Source: Isoetes engelmannii
Lineage: Eukaryota; Streptophyta; Lycopodiopsida; Isoetales; Isoetaceae
DNA: 23,715 bases
Direction: 5' to 3'
Assembly (NCBI GenBank): GCA_011763485.2
Contig: JAANSK020246276.1
Location: forward strand, 1-23,715
The notes below the pieces were generated by a model. The model had not been told where the DNA came from. It was given only the letters and a program-made list of their open reading frames with translations, and made no database searches. Both the position numbers and the translations under genes were made by a program. Shown piece after piece: positions 1 to 10,218 of the stretch. Numbering within the stretch: position 1 is the stretch's first letter; every line of letters begins with the position of its first letter.

Positions 1-414
1 TAATCAATGCAGAGTGTTTTACCTGATAGTATTGCCTGTTTATTAGGTCAACCTATTTATTAGGCAGTGTATTAGTTTGTGCTTACTTCATGCTTGGATT
101 GTGATTCCGTGGAACTCTTTACTTGTTGTATGTGAATGAGGTGGATATCCATGATGCACAATGGAGCTATTCAAACAGATACAGCCAGCAGGCATAAAGC
201 CTGATTAAGTGACTTACCTAGCTGTTTTGATGGCATCATTAAAGCAGAGCTTGAAGGCAAATAACTTTTGTGTAACTTTCAGAAAAATGTCATTTCGAGA
301 TAGAGCTTGGGACTGCTATTATCATGTAAATTTAAAAGGATGAAAAGGTGCACAATGCAATTAAAGGTCAAACTCCAGACAAGTTATCTTTGTCAGCACA
401 GAGATATACATCTG
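1..414. other. No recognised gene
   Basis: I see no convincing coding region, RNA gene or repeat boundary here. A 73-codon open frame begins at 307 on the plus strand, but it overlaps the PPR fragment that follows in a different frame and looks accidental. The upstream part of the decayed PPR gene may begin inside this stretch, but it is too diverged to place. Confidence 0.4.
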
Positions 415-735
415 CTGGCAATGAGCAATTGTACAAGAAGCCTGAGTGATCCATGCACCCAGTTGCAAGGAATACTTTTATCAATGTGTATGGATGATAT
501 GCAGAATTCTAGGAGGCAAAATAGATAGAAGGGATTTTACATCCTGGAATGCCATGATCGCTGCATCTGCCCTTCAAGATGATGTTAAAAATGCATAAAA
601 GTGGTAGCAGACCAACCAAAGCCACATTTGTAAGTCTCATATCTGTTTGTGGTCACATAAGATCCTCCCATATCCTGACTGCTTTGCTGGTCATGCTATA
701 CTCAAGCATGCAATTATATGATCAGTGGGAATAAT
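415..735 (+). pseudogene. PPR (PLS-class) protein fragment, decayed
   Basis: This is a remnant of a pentatricopeptide-repeat gene, a family of organellar RNA-binding proteins usually needed for RNA editing. Pieces of typical repeat consensus are readable in different frames: NTFINVYG near 465-490 (compare the usual NTLVDMYG), TSWNAMIAASALQDDVKNA at about 541-597 (compare WNAMIAAYA), and KATFVSLISVCGHI at about 617-660 (compare NKATFVSLLSAC). The frame changes between the pieces and there are in-frame stops, so no protein can be made. The length covers roughly two repeats, whereas family members carry ten or more. The C-terminal remnant at 11640-11930 is on the same strand and could be another piece of the same ancestral gene. 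The family call rests on motif memory; the number of breaks is at least three. Confidence 0.7.
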
Positions 736-1669
736 CAACATTTGAGTAATGTTCTACAATAGTAGACGATCTTAAATTCCGAAAAGGGAGCAGGTCACAG
801 ACAGTTATCCAAAGTATGATATTTCGAATTTTAGACTATCAATTCAAAGTGTATTGAAGTTCCTTTGACATGTCGCATTTTATAATATTCACTTGGTTCT
901 TGATCGGTAGTTAATGACTGCAGATAGCATGGGACATGATACTGCTTGAAATCATGCCAAATTCTTCTAGCGGCCGAATGGAGGTATGTTACCAATCTAC
1001 TCATGCTTCAAACATGTGAGGTATAGGTTTAATTTCGGTTTTATGTAGCTTGCTCCAGTAATAGTTGAGGGTATTGGTATTCTATTCTATTCTATTCTAT
1101 TTTCTTCTGAATATTTTTTATTGATGATATCTTAGTCAGACACATGAAACGTTCTGTCATACTCTTATTATTCGGCCTACACATGCAGTCCGTAATATTG
1201 AAGTAATTTGAGGAGATGCCTCTTGCATATTGAGCTCTTTTATGTTCTCACATTTGGAGCGGGTTTTAAGAATGCTGCATAAATTACTCCTGTTTACTCT
1301 TCTAGGTCAGAGCAGGGGATGGAATAGTAGTGCATTGGATGCAACGCTCGATGTTTAACATTACATGATCAGATGCTTTTGCACTGCAATTAATTAAAAT
1401 GCTTGAACCAATGGTGGTGACTATAGTGGAACAAGGTTTAAGCAGATCGGACTATGTATCATTGATTGATTCTTTAGGAGCCAGTTTTGCAGCAAACAAT
1501 GCAGAGACGCACATATTGGAGCATCAGCAGCTACTGTCTCATGACAAGACCAAAGATAACCCCTTCATATCATGTGTGATCAAGCATTAGTTCCAAGAGT
1601 CTATAGAAGCAAACCTTGAGCAAACATAGAATAGATGGTAGTCCTAAGATGGGCTAGACTTGGCTTGAT
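736..1669 (+). other. Mostly unrecognised; holds a 63-codon open frame
   Basis: I find no recognisable gene here. An open frame at 1399-1590 encodes 63 residues (starting MLEPMVVTIVEQGL) that match no family I know. It has no convincing splice sites or upstream promoter and may be chance or another gene remnant. A short pentanucleotide repeat lies at 1078-1102. The stretch is AT-rich and otherwise featureless. Confidence 0.3.
1078..1102 (+). repeat. (TATTC)n microsatellite
   Basis: About four to five consecutive copies of TATTC, directly visible. It is preceded by two GTATTG units, so the tract may have grown by slippage from that seed. Confidence 0.85.
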
Positions 1670-1764
1670 AGATGATGATAAGGGCCCGGGTTTAGGGTGA
1701 ATGGGCCTCAATCTAGATGATGATAAGGACCCGTGCACTCTTCGACGTGAATGGGCCTCAATCT
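1670..1764 (-). repeat. Two tandem copies of the SINE 3' tail
   Basis: The unit AGATGATGATAAGG...GAATGGGCCTCAATCT occurs twice head to tail, at 1670-1714 and 1715-1764. The second copy carries about five extra bases near CTCTTCGACG. The duplication covers the last part of the minus-strand SINE, so it may be a subfamily feature or a local duplication. Confidence 0.8.
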
Positions 1765-1925
1765 AGAAAGAATCGGCTGATAGCCTGCACTGGATTTGAT
1801 TCGGATGTGTCCATAAACAAACAAACCTCTCCTGGAGCTCATTCGACTGCCAGGAAGAAGAGCCGGAGGAATCGAACCTCCCTGAAGCACCAGCACTCTC
1901 ATTAGGGCGACAGATGCACCCCTCC
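1670..1925 (-). mobile_element. tRNA-derived SINE, minus strand
   Basis: On the minus strand the segment carries a perfect tRNA T-arm: a 5-bp stem GGAGG/CCTCC enclosing the seven-base loop TTCGATT at 1865-1881. Inside it lies an exact pol III B box, GGTTCGATTCC (1868-1878). About 20-30 bases upstream on that strand is a weaker A-box-like stretch (about 1896-1911). No full tRNA cloverleaf can be folded, since the acceptor strands do not pair. About 190 bases of unrelated body follow the head, and the element ends in TTATCATCATC. A tRNA-like head, a non-tRNA body and a short repetitive tail are the hallmarks of a tRNA-related SINE. I do not recognise the family. A decayed tRNA pseudogene is the alternative. 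The 5' boundary is approximate and no clean target duplication was found. Confidence 0.5.
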
Positions 1926-2324
1926 CCCTCACACCTGCAAAACACAATTTGCAAACCCTCCTGGCGCCTGCAATCCGCTCCACATCCATTTTATGGAGTT
2001 CCCGGCATGAACTCTAGAGCTGTCTCCAGAGCTGTCCTTGGAATACAGCTCGTCGTGCCAGCATCGATTCCTTGCCATTTTAGGACCTTGGACGCATGTC
2101 CAGAAATCCAAGAAGGAGACAAATTAAAACATTCGGAAATAGCTGTTTTGCCATTAAGCAGTTCTAATGAGCCAAAAAAAAAACAAATACGAATTCTTAT
2201 ACAATACAGAGGCAAAACCTTACCTCAAACCATGCAAATCCAATTCAAAACTCAAATAAGGGGTGTTTATGACTTTTATAGAAAGATTTTAACCAACAAG
2301 GGTCCCTTTGAATTTGCCAAGTAG
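1914..2324 (+). other. 136-codon open frame, unrecognised
   Basis: This plus-strand frame encodes 136 residues, of which the part after about residue 30 has ordinary composition (for example GDKLKHSEIAVLPLSSSNEP). It matches no family I recognise. Its start lies inside the SINE head, so the first 30 residues cannot be original coding sequence. There is no visible promoter, and the frame ends 47 bases before the MITE-like element at 2371. It may be chance or the exposed end of an older repeat. Confidence 0.2.
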
Positions 2325-2370
2325 GGAGATCACCACTCAAGGGGATCCCTATGATAGAAGGTTCCTCCTA

Positions 2371-2938
2371 TTTAGGGTAGGTTCACACTTGCCGTTATGT
2401 TATGTTAAAATATAACTTTTAACACCTTATCCGTTATGCCCAAATTATATTGCAGTTCACACCAACTGTTATGTTAATAAATGTAACATAACAGATTTTA
2501 TAAAAAAATTCATTCACATATACAAAATGTTAAGTTAGTGGGTAACATAACAAATTCAGTTAAAAACTGGTTCACACCAATAATTATATTAGTGGCTAAC
2601 ATAATGGATTTGGTTAAAACTAGGTTCACACATTAGGTTGTTATGTTAGTGCTTGACAAAAAAATATAATTTTCTTAACTGTCTTTAAGTGTCCTCTCAG
2701 GGAGGTATTAATATTTGTACTACAACCGTTAAATTTTTCTTAAAAACTGTTAAATTTTAACATGACAGAATCATGTGCGAACCACAAGTTTAACGGAATT
2801 AAATCCGTTAAAAATTAACCCCCCTTAACTGCCCAAGACCTAACGGAATTTTATAACGGGGAAGGTGTGAACCCAATTAACTTAAAATTTTTAACCAAAA
2901 CTAAATTTAATCCCCAAGTGTAAACCCACCCAAGTAAA
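2371..2938. mobile_element. MITE-like non-autonomous DNA transposon
   Basis: The ends form imperfect terminal inverted repeats. The left end reads TTTAGGGTAGGTTCACACTT (2371-2390); the right end, read on the minus strand, is TTTACTTGGGTGGGTTTACA continuing CTTG (2938-2915). Inside, the octamer GTTCACAC occurs in forward orientation in the left half at 2381, 2455, 2570 and 2624. In the right half it occurs in reverse orientation at 2775 (one mismatch), 2865 and 2919 (one mismatch). That mirror arrangement is typical of subterminal transposase-binding repeats. The 568-bp body is very AT-rich with repeated TTATGTTA and TAACATAA words and has no coding capacity. The superfamily is unclear because no clean target-site duplication flanks it; hAT or PIF/Harbinger are candidates. 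Confidence 0.7.
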
Positions 2939-3355
2939 TTTGGAGCTCCTTTGTCACGGTTAACAACAATATTGTATATCTAGAGGGCCTTGAAGACCAG
3001 ATTTATGTACTGTCCAATTTAAAAAACGGGATGGGTGAGTCCCAGATGCTTTGAGAAAAAAAAACAACTTCCACGATATGGGACGTGCAAGTCTGTATAT
3101 GGCCCGAGTACATAATCACCATATAGCATATCAATTGGCAATTGTATCAACTTCACAATTAATGTATTTAATATGCACACCCTGGATTGACCATGAATTG
3201 AATCATTTCTTATTTCTTAGCAGAGGAACCTGGATCAAGCAAGCATAATGCATCAAGATTCACTAGTATGGTTCTTCTTACTTAGAGATTCATAGGACCA
3301 AACTTTTTAGGTTGCCCGAAGGGCAAACCCTTTATTTGGTGGGATGATTGTATAT
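2939..3355. other. No recognised feature
   Basis: The stretch has no recognisable gene or RNA. The open frame at 3051-3248 (65 codons) has no family signature. A 15-base word CACTAGTATGGTTCT at 3261 recurs at 22336, which could be chance in a window of this size. Confidence 0.3.
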
Positions 3356-3738
3356 TATTGGTATATTCTAATTAAATGGATGGGATTGGGTATTTGCCCT
3401 CATCCAACGGCCGAAATGAAAGTTTTCTCTGCGTTTACGAGTTAGTAGGTGTTTTATATGCCGTTGGTTGTTGTGATATGACGTTAAGGCACTATCCGAC
3501 CATTCGCGAAGAAAATACAATACGTCCATGTAACCTTAACCTTTGTCTTGATAGCTCATTGTCTATTTGTGGCTCTGGAGTCTCAAGGAACTAAAAAGAT
3601 CTTTTGCCTTTTAGTTCTTCATTGTATATAAGAGCAGGCACTCTCGTGAATAATACATTCACATTGGGATTATCTTGTGTTCTCTTTCTTTTTTCCTTGC
3701 TGCATCTTTCTCTTTCGTCGGATGTCAGATTTCCAACA
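3356..3738 (+). mobile_element. Copia LTR (5' or orphan), fossil
   Basis: The stretch ends in TTTCCAACA and is followed immediately by a Copia-type primer binding site. It contains a TATA box (TGTATATAAGAG, about 3624-3635) and a pyrimidine-rich U5-like part, the normal plan of a Ty1/Copia LTR. The left boundary near 3356 is inferred from a degraded match to the TGTTGG start expected from the CCAACA end. At about 383 bp the length is ordinary for Copia. No matching Copia coding region follows on this strand and no second LTR copy was recognised in the window, so this is an old remnant whose body is gone or unrecognisable. Confidence 0.7.
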
Positions 3739-3750
3739 TGGTATTAGAGT
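3739..3750 (+). other. Copia primer binding site
   Basis: TGGTATTAGAGT directly abuts the LTR end. The Ty1/Copia consensus, complementary to initiator tRNA-Met, is TGGTATCAGAGC. The match and its placement at the LTR edge fix the orientation of the fossil as plus. Confidence 0.75.
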
Positions 3751-5720
3751 TAGGTTATTACAGTATATAAGAATTACTTTTTGATGCAAAAGCAAAAGTA
3801 GAAAGTCGTAGCCATAGAGCAGAAAAATAGGCTGAGTTTGAAAGGCCATAACTCTCATAATAAAGATCGAATTCGTGCAATTCAAAGATTGCTGGAAAGA
3901 TTTTGGAGTCTATTTTACATAGCAACAAAAATCAGCAAGAAAGGATAAGTACTTTTTGAGATATTGAAAGTTTAGTGACTAACCCTGCTTTGGGATAGTA
4001 GGAGAGAAAAAAAGGGGGATAGAAAGTAGTATTCACATTCAATAGTCAGTTCTTTGTTAATGATAAACAACATCCTCTTGATGCATGATCATTGTTAGAA
4101 TTTGAAGTCGCAAAAGGATCACTAGAAATTAAAGAATGATTCTTTATCTGAATCTTATGCTTGAACTGAAGACTTTGCCTTGGTGCCATTTATATTTCTA
4201 GCAGTGCAGCATGGAAGTCTTTGGTTTGTTTCATATGTGTTTATAGGTGTTTGCTTCTATTGAAGGATTCCTATCACATTGCTTAATACTACACATGTAA
4301 ATCATAGAAAGATTGTTGAGTCTAAAAATTAAACATACTGACCTTATGAACATCATATTTTTACTTTCCATATCTGTGGTTAAGTATATAAGAAGTTTTC
4401 CTTGATGTAATATAGATTGCTTAAAGGTAGCATATGTAATTTATCAAGTCTGAAAGCTACTAAAGATATTATAATTATTGAGCATGATAGAATTATCTAT
4501 GTGATTGGCCAAGATGGAAAGGTATGGTTCCTTCCAAAAGTTTTTCTTGTGAATATTATAGCTAGATATGATAAAAATTTAGAACCATGGAAGGGAAAAC
4601 TATGTAATTACTTGCAAATTATGAAAAGCCATGAGATTAAAGCATGGAAAGTTGTATGCCATATGCTCATATTTTTTATATGCATCAGATAGAAATCATT
4701 ATCTTTACCATGACCATAAAAAGTTATGTAATTATTTCTGAAAGCAATGAAGTGTGCTCATATAATTTTTTATGCATGATGTGGAGATTATTATTTCTAC
4801 CATAAACATGAAAAGTCATGCGATTATTTTTTAAAGCAATGGAGCAAAGTTCCACATATGCTAATATAAATTTATTCATGAAAGCAAACCATAAATTTAC
4901 TCATGGTTTTCGAGCTTTAATTGGTTTCTTATTTTTTAAAGTTCTTCTAAGATAGCTACAGAGAAGAGTTGCACTGCAATAGGGAACAAGATTGTGAGAG
5001 CTCTATGAGTTTCGTTTGGGCTGCCTTAGTTGAGCTATAAATTCCTCTCCGTAATACATAATTGACGATGGATCAGACCCAAAGATCTTTCGAAATGCTT
5101 TTGCTGTTGAGTAACCATTTTGTGTGTTATATTTTCTGATATTTCTTTTGCAACATCTAGGTAATAATGCCTTTCTCTTGCAGCCACCCTGCGTCATAGA
5201 CACTATAGGCTAAAATAATTATGTAATGTCAATTCCTGTTTGTCTCAATAATCTAAATGCTTTGTTGGAACTTTTTGAAATGCTTGGTTTCTAAATTAGG
5301 TTCATTTTTGCAGCTAGAGCCAGAACGCTGAACATATCTTGAGAATACTTTCCTTGATCAAATCTTTTAATTGTTAGAGATATCTAGGAGCAAATCTAAA
5401 CTTGGAAAGAAAGGCTTATAAAATACACTAGCCCATTACGAGTTTACGAGTTTTTCTAATTCTTTTAATATCCATATCTACTCTGCAAGCAAACAAATTG
5501 TAACTATTGTAAAAATCGTAAGGAAGGCATATTATGACAGATGTGGGCTATATTCAATGTGTGCAAGCATAATTCAGGAAGCTAGAGAAGGGATTTTGTG
5601 GATTAGGATACGTTGATATTATTTAAAAGGTACATCCCAACTATGAGTGAAGCTTCAAGGTACAAATTGTTAACGTTGACGCTATGTCAATGTTATACAA
5701 AGGTCACTATGGTAAAGGGT
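3751..5720. other. Unrecognised AT-rich DNA with short open frames
   Basis: No gene family is recognisable in these 1.97 kb. The first part may be the untranslated leader of the Copia fossil ending at 3750, but no gag signature was seen. A 91-codon frame at 4417-4692 (plus; MLKGSICNLSSLKATKDI...) and a 66-codon minus frame at 5003-5203 have plausible composition but no motif. The degenerate tandem repeat at 4621-4890 overlaps the end of the first frame, which argues against it being a gene. Confidence 0.3.
4621..4890 (+). repeat. Degenerate tandem repeat, unit about 91-104 bp
   Basis: Two full diverged units begin GCTCATAT at 4665 and GCTCATAT at 4756. Each runs through a TACCATRAMCATRAAAAGTYATG core to an AAAGCAATG end. 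A partial upstream copy (4621-4664) shares ATGAAAAGYCATG and CATAT, and a partial downstream copy starts at 4860. Divergence between units is high, so the duplication is old. Confidence 0.65.
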
Positions 5721-5789
5721 CTTCTTCATGAAAGCCGTAGGCCCAACAACACGGGAAGCATCATACAACAGAACACAGAAAACACAAAA

Positions 5790-5900
5790 CGACTGCTCCC
5801 ATTCTCACGACCACGATTTTGCCCACAACCACGGCCATGATTTTGTGCACGACCATGAGCATGGCTGCGACCACGGAAGACCCCACGGGCAAGTAGAGAT
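5790..5900 (-). other. RG-rich (minus) / His-rich (plus) low-complexity coding-like tract
   Basis: A run built on CCACGRCCATG-like words reads as His/Asp-rich peptide on plus (HDHDFAHNHGHDF) and as Arg/Gly-rich peptide on minus (FRGRSHAHGRAQNHGRG). Arg/Gly/Gln/Asn-rich stretches of this kind occur in the C-terminal part of Copia gag proteins, so a small minus-strand gag fossil is possible. No zinc knuckle accompanies it, and simple-sequence DNA is an equally good explanation. Neither reading is an identified gene. Confidence 0.3.
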
Positions 5901-6499
5901 ATTCTGCAATCATTTCGCCTAATGTGATCCCAAATTTTGCCGTACCAGATCTCTGAGCATCTTCAAGGATAGGAGGTGCGCCATCATCAGGCGACACTCC
6001 TGCCTCCTATAAAGGGACCTGCTTCAGATTGACAAAGGGTCTGAAAGTCTTGTTCGACCTCTTAGTTGCCGACAGTCTTCTGCTCCAGAATTGTTCATAT
6101 GTATTTTGTGCTCCGTTTATGATCTTATGATCTTGTTCACTGTATCTTCTTGGTTTCAAAAATTGAATGAAATGTCATTACGTTCCCATTGAGTTGTATT
6201 GAGTTGTCCAAATTTATTGTATGTGCAAAAAAGTCTGAGTTTCAGTTGTGAGTTTTGAATTGTCCAAGTGTTTGCTGATTACTTCAAGTTTCTCTCAAGT
6301 TTATCAAATTTTCCTACACTTTCTGTAAATCCTGCCTGACACTGCAGTCGGTAGATTTCTTGAGCGCTCAATATCAATGACCACCAGTGAATCTGCTCAA
6401 GCCTTTCTGCCCGGACCTAGGCCAGCTTAACACTGGCGCTGTATGTTGGATCTGATTCTGTTCTTTAGTCTTGTATGAGTTATTAACAATTTACTACTG
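5901..6499. other. No recognised feature
   Basis: I see no gene, RNA or repeat boundary. The stretch lies between the RG-rich tract and the Gypsy fossil and may contain that fossil's decayed 5' LTR and leader, but no LTR edge or primer binding site could be placed. Confidence 0.3.
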
Positions 6500-7085
6500 A
6501 TCACGTTCTGCAACAAGCATCAGCCAGATGAGAGGTATCACCGTCGTTTGGATCCACATAACTCTGTCCCACAATCTCTTAAGGCTCAGCCTGCACCAAT
6601 TCCTGTTCCAACTCCTGTTTATCCACCCATGACACCTGCCCCATCGCCTAAGAACACTGATCATCCATCTCCCAAATGTTTCCCTGCTTATTATAATCCC
6701 AAGCAACCCTTCATTTTCGATCCCTTCTCCCTTCGATCGCCTGCTCTCTCTCTCCCCAATTGGCTTCTGCCCCTGTTCAACAACCTTCTGTTTCTCCTCA
6801 ACCAGTTCATTATACTCAGGCATTGATTCCTGCTTCCACCGCAACAGCACCCGCCAGTTACATAGCTATCTCTACCTATGTCCCAACTCCATCCTATTTG
6901 CAACCTTCAACTGCTCAACCGTTGCCCACCAATCCATTTTCCCAACCACAAGCACAGACAATACTACCCACGTCTATTATTCTGTTCCTTCAGCCCCATC
7001 ACAATCTACAGTCCAACCTTTTTCTCCGATCCATCACCCTCAGCAGCCTTTTACTCAGACAACACCTCCACTACCTTAAGTTGTC

Positions 7086-8272
7086 GTGGATGCAGTTGTT
7101 GCTAAAGTCAAGATCTGTTACCCGATCTTTGGGACTTTGTATGGGAATCCTTCCACTGAGCAGAGCGCCGCGGCCCATCTGGGTGAATCTAATTCCTTGG
7201 CCATTCTCAGGGGCCACCAAGATCCTTTGCTCAAATTCCACTTATTAAGCACCACTTTAGAAGGAAGGAAGGAAGTTTATTTTAACGTCCACGGAGGCCA
7301 AAGGCCTATGAGATCGTACATGCAGAGAACAACCAAAAGCCAAAACCCAACACAAAAAAACAAACGATGTAACTGTACAGTGGATCCCTACTATTGGGAT
7401 GAAAAAACCCCCACGTGGGAGGAAAAACCCTAACACTAGGCTCTCAAATACCATGCCCTAGAAGAGAGAGTCTGGTGGCCGAGATCTGCAGGATATCTTT
7501 AGAAGGTCAGCCTAAGGAGTGGCTACTAACAAACAAGAAAAAATGGCATGAGGACTGGTCTCTCATGAGACATGCTTTTCTGACTCACTATAGTTGCAGT
7601 GAGGACGATTCACAACTGCCCACTCAATTGGCTAGGCGGCAACAGAAGGCTATCAAGTCACCATGAGAATTTGCTATATTGCTTTTGGTAACCAAGCTAA
7701 GTGGAGACTCCATCCAACAATCAGCTTCTGGCTTGGTTTCTACAGGGCCTTAACCAGCGGATCCGGGTGTACACGGAGCTCCAAGATCCAAAGACAGTAG
7801 AGGATGCTATCAAAATTGCCAACCGATCTGTGAATATTGCAACACGCACACCTTTGGCTGAGGATGCTGCTCACTCTATGCCTACATACACTGTGCCTAC
7901 GCGACCTGCACGATCAGTTCCTACCTGGAGTCACATCTAGTGCAGCCACTGCTCCGTGCCTAGACACCACGTAACTGAATATAGTGCTTTAATGGGTGCC
8001 AGGCACCATAAACCTTGCAACATGAACAATCATTCCAAGGAAGAATGCAGTACTCCACATCCTCTTCATTTTGGTTCACATTCAATGTGCAAAACACAAA
8101 CATGGTTGCAGCACAACCCTCATCTTCTCGAGATAGCAGAGGTGTCACGTGCTTTCATTGTGATCAACGTGGGCATGTCAAGATTGATTGTCCTCAATTG
8201 CCAGTGGTTCAAATTGAGATTCCAGGGACCACCCAAGTTGCACATGTCCGGATATCTCCAGATCAATCGTAG
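7086..8272 (+). mobile_element. Gypsy gag core with CCHC zinc knuckle (fossil part)
   Basis: The capsid-like part shows a retrotransposon gag pattern (for example GQPKEWLLTNKKKWHEDW and later QLLAWFLQGLNQRIRVYTEL). It ends in a zinc knuckle, CFHCDQRGHVKIDC, of form CX2CX4HX4C at 8150-8191. That finger binds element RNA in living relatives. The stretch is interrupted by the 233-bp insertion at 7265-7497 and broken elsewhere, so it is a fossil. Confidence 0.8.
7256..7506 (-). mobile_element. 233-bp insertion with 9-bp target duplication (likely non-LTR element end)
   Basis: The nonamer TTTAGAAGG stands at 7256-7264 and again at 7498-7506, flanking a 233-bp sequence that is foreign to the gag it interrupts. 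Read on the minus strand, the insert ends TTAAAATAAAC followed by CTTCCTTCC at the duplication. An AATAAA close to a short repetitive tail resembles the 3' end of a 5'-truncated LINE or a SINE made by target-primed reverse transcription. It has no coding capacity of its own. The edges follow from the duplication; the family is inferred from the tail only. It is not similar to the LINE at 18.6-20.7 kb, whose 3' end is missing. Confidence 0.6.
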
Positions 8273-8989
8273 AAAGCCAAAGGCAACCCAGATCGTGCCC
8301 CAGGGCTCCCGATGTCCATGAATCGGGGTCCTCCTGCTCCATGACATCCGCGGCAACGATCTGCAGTGGAGCAGCAAGTCATCCGATTGTTGGATCAGGT
8401 GACCCTCAATGAGCTAACCTGTCGTCCTTCAAATTGGATTTCAGAAGTACCTGTTAGGGATATCCATTCAGTCAACATGGTTTTAGCCACTGCATCTCAA
8501 CCGAAATTTGACGACTTTAGTGCTGAAATGCAACAACTGCTGCGCCAATTCAAGCAAAGAATTTTCCAAAGTGGTATGGCCCCGAAAGCTGTCTTTCGCT
8601 GCCACCATAACACGAAAAGGAAAAGAATCCATCGACCTTCCTACTGCAGCACAAACGTTTCATGAGGTTGTTACCCAATTGCCCACAATTCCGGAGGTGC
8701 CATTACCTTCAAATCTTGTCGTGCTTTTGGAAGTACAAGAGGCCCTCACCAGTACCAAACTTCATCTCCCCCTACCAGTCATCTTTCAACTTCTCAAAGT
8801 TCCACAACTCCAGACCACTTCGCTTCCCGCCGAGCTCATCCATACATTTCAAACCATCAAAATCTCCATCAGTTTGTTCACTCTACATTCTATTTGTCCT
8901 ATCTTTCCATCTTCTAGTCCACGACCGTCCTGGTGGGAGCCGTGGATACCACTACCCCAATGGACGCTTATGTTGGCTCGCACAGGATT

Positions 8990-9400
8990 AACCAAGTGAA
9001 AATTGACGGGGGTAGTGCGGTCAACCTCATAACTGATCGGTTGAAAAGGTGCTTGGGCCTACAATTCTTACACCCGCTTGCATATGATATAGAGTTGGCT
9101 AATGGGACTATAGCTAGTCCACAAGGCATCGCCAAGAATATTGAGTTACACATTGGCGAGTTGAAGTTCACATTGGATTTTGGGGTTCTGCGACTTGAGC
9201 AGGACCCGGGATTATGAGATGCTTGTAGGTCTCCCTTTTCTACGCCAGGCTGAAGAACAACATAATTGGCGACAAGATGTGCTGGAAATTTTTGATGCAC
9301 GATGCACGATACACGGCCGCGCTGGATCTTACCACGGCAAAATCATTTCTGTTGAGCACAAGGAGGGCCACCTTTCAGATAGTGGTCCCGATAATGATAC
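8990..9400 (+). mobile_element. Gypsy aspartic protease region (fossil part)
   Basis: The stretch contains VKIDGGSAVNLIT, the active-site neighbourhood of retropepsins in plant Gypsy elements (usual form D-T/S/G-G-S/A), then the flap-like ELANGTIASPQG and the later MLVGLPFL, equivalent to the ILGxPxL block. In living relatives this domain cuts the polyprotein. It is part of the broken element at 6500-10260. Confidence 0.8.
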
Positions 9401-9477
9401 TACCATGGTCGCTTCCTGTTCCACTCAATCACCACTTGCTCCCGATCTGTGGGCGAATAATGAACTCTATAAGTGAT

Positions 9478-10218
9478 GAGGCCCTTGCTGCTCTTTTCAA
9501 TCCTCAGCTGCATAATTCCTACCATGTTGATATCATTCCACTCACTTTTGCTTCCAACAAAGTTTTCCACGATTCATCATCTGCTTCTTCCTCAGCTTTT
9601 CCACTTTTAGCCCCTCTAAGTGTTGCACCCCCTGCTGTAGGTATGGGTTTTGAGTATAATAACCGTGTTGTTCCTATTATTGAGATAAATGACCATACCC
9701 GGCTCTTATACGTTTCCTATCCATCAGCTAATGTTTTGCTTACTTCACCTGTGTTCAATTCAGATCTTGTTGATATCGTGACAAATGATTCAGCTTCATC
9801 TTTAGCAACTGATCAACCTTCTTTTTCAACTGCTTCTTCTGCAACTGCACCATCCTCTCCATCTATATATCCTTCACCCGGTCTTCATTCTGAGGACACT
9901 CTGTCCTCTGCCACTATCCTCTTTTTCACCACCACATCTTCTAATCCACTTGAGCTTGCTTACCCGCCTGCACACACGATCGTAGAGTGCATTTTGCAAT
10001 CGCATATTGATACCCTTCCCTTGGAGGTTGTCGACATTGGTTTTGAGCAGCCTGTGAGAATTGCTGAGGCAAGAGAAGGAAAAGTCCTTTCCGTGGCACT
10101 ATGGTTCCATAAGCAACCAGAGGATCATACACGTCCATATCCGAATGAACTCCCCCATGCACGAGCCAGGCCGACACCTCAACCCATGGAGTGTCGGAGC
10201 GATACCCCACCCACATGA
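9478..10218 (+). mobile_element. Open Ser/Pro/Ala-rich tail of the Gypsy fossil
   Basis: About 245 codons stay open after the protease region, which is long for this decayed element. The peptide is rich in Ser, Ala, Thr and Pro (for example SSSASSSAFPLLAPLSVAPP) and matches no enzyme. In Gypsy elements a variable linker separates protease from reverse transcriptase, so a linker is the best guess; no reverse transcriptase motif is seen downstream. Confidence 0.45.

Noticed and set aside
1865-1881. A genuine tRNA gene on the minus strand
   Set aside because: The T-arm is perfect, but acceptor, D and anticodon arms cannot be folded, so a SINE head or pseudogene fits better.
3261-3275. 15-base word CACTAGTATGGTTCT shared with 22336-22350
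   Set aside because: One exact 15-mer pair is not surprising in a 23.7-kb AT-rich window, and the flanks do not align.
5728-5922. His-rich open frame (HDHDF repeats) as a metal-binding or transporter protein
   Set aside because: No membrane segments or other domain; the tract is low-complexity and reads equally as an Arg/Gly-rich peptide on the other strand.
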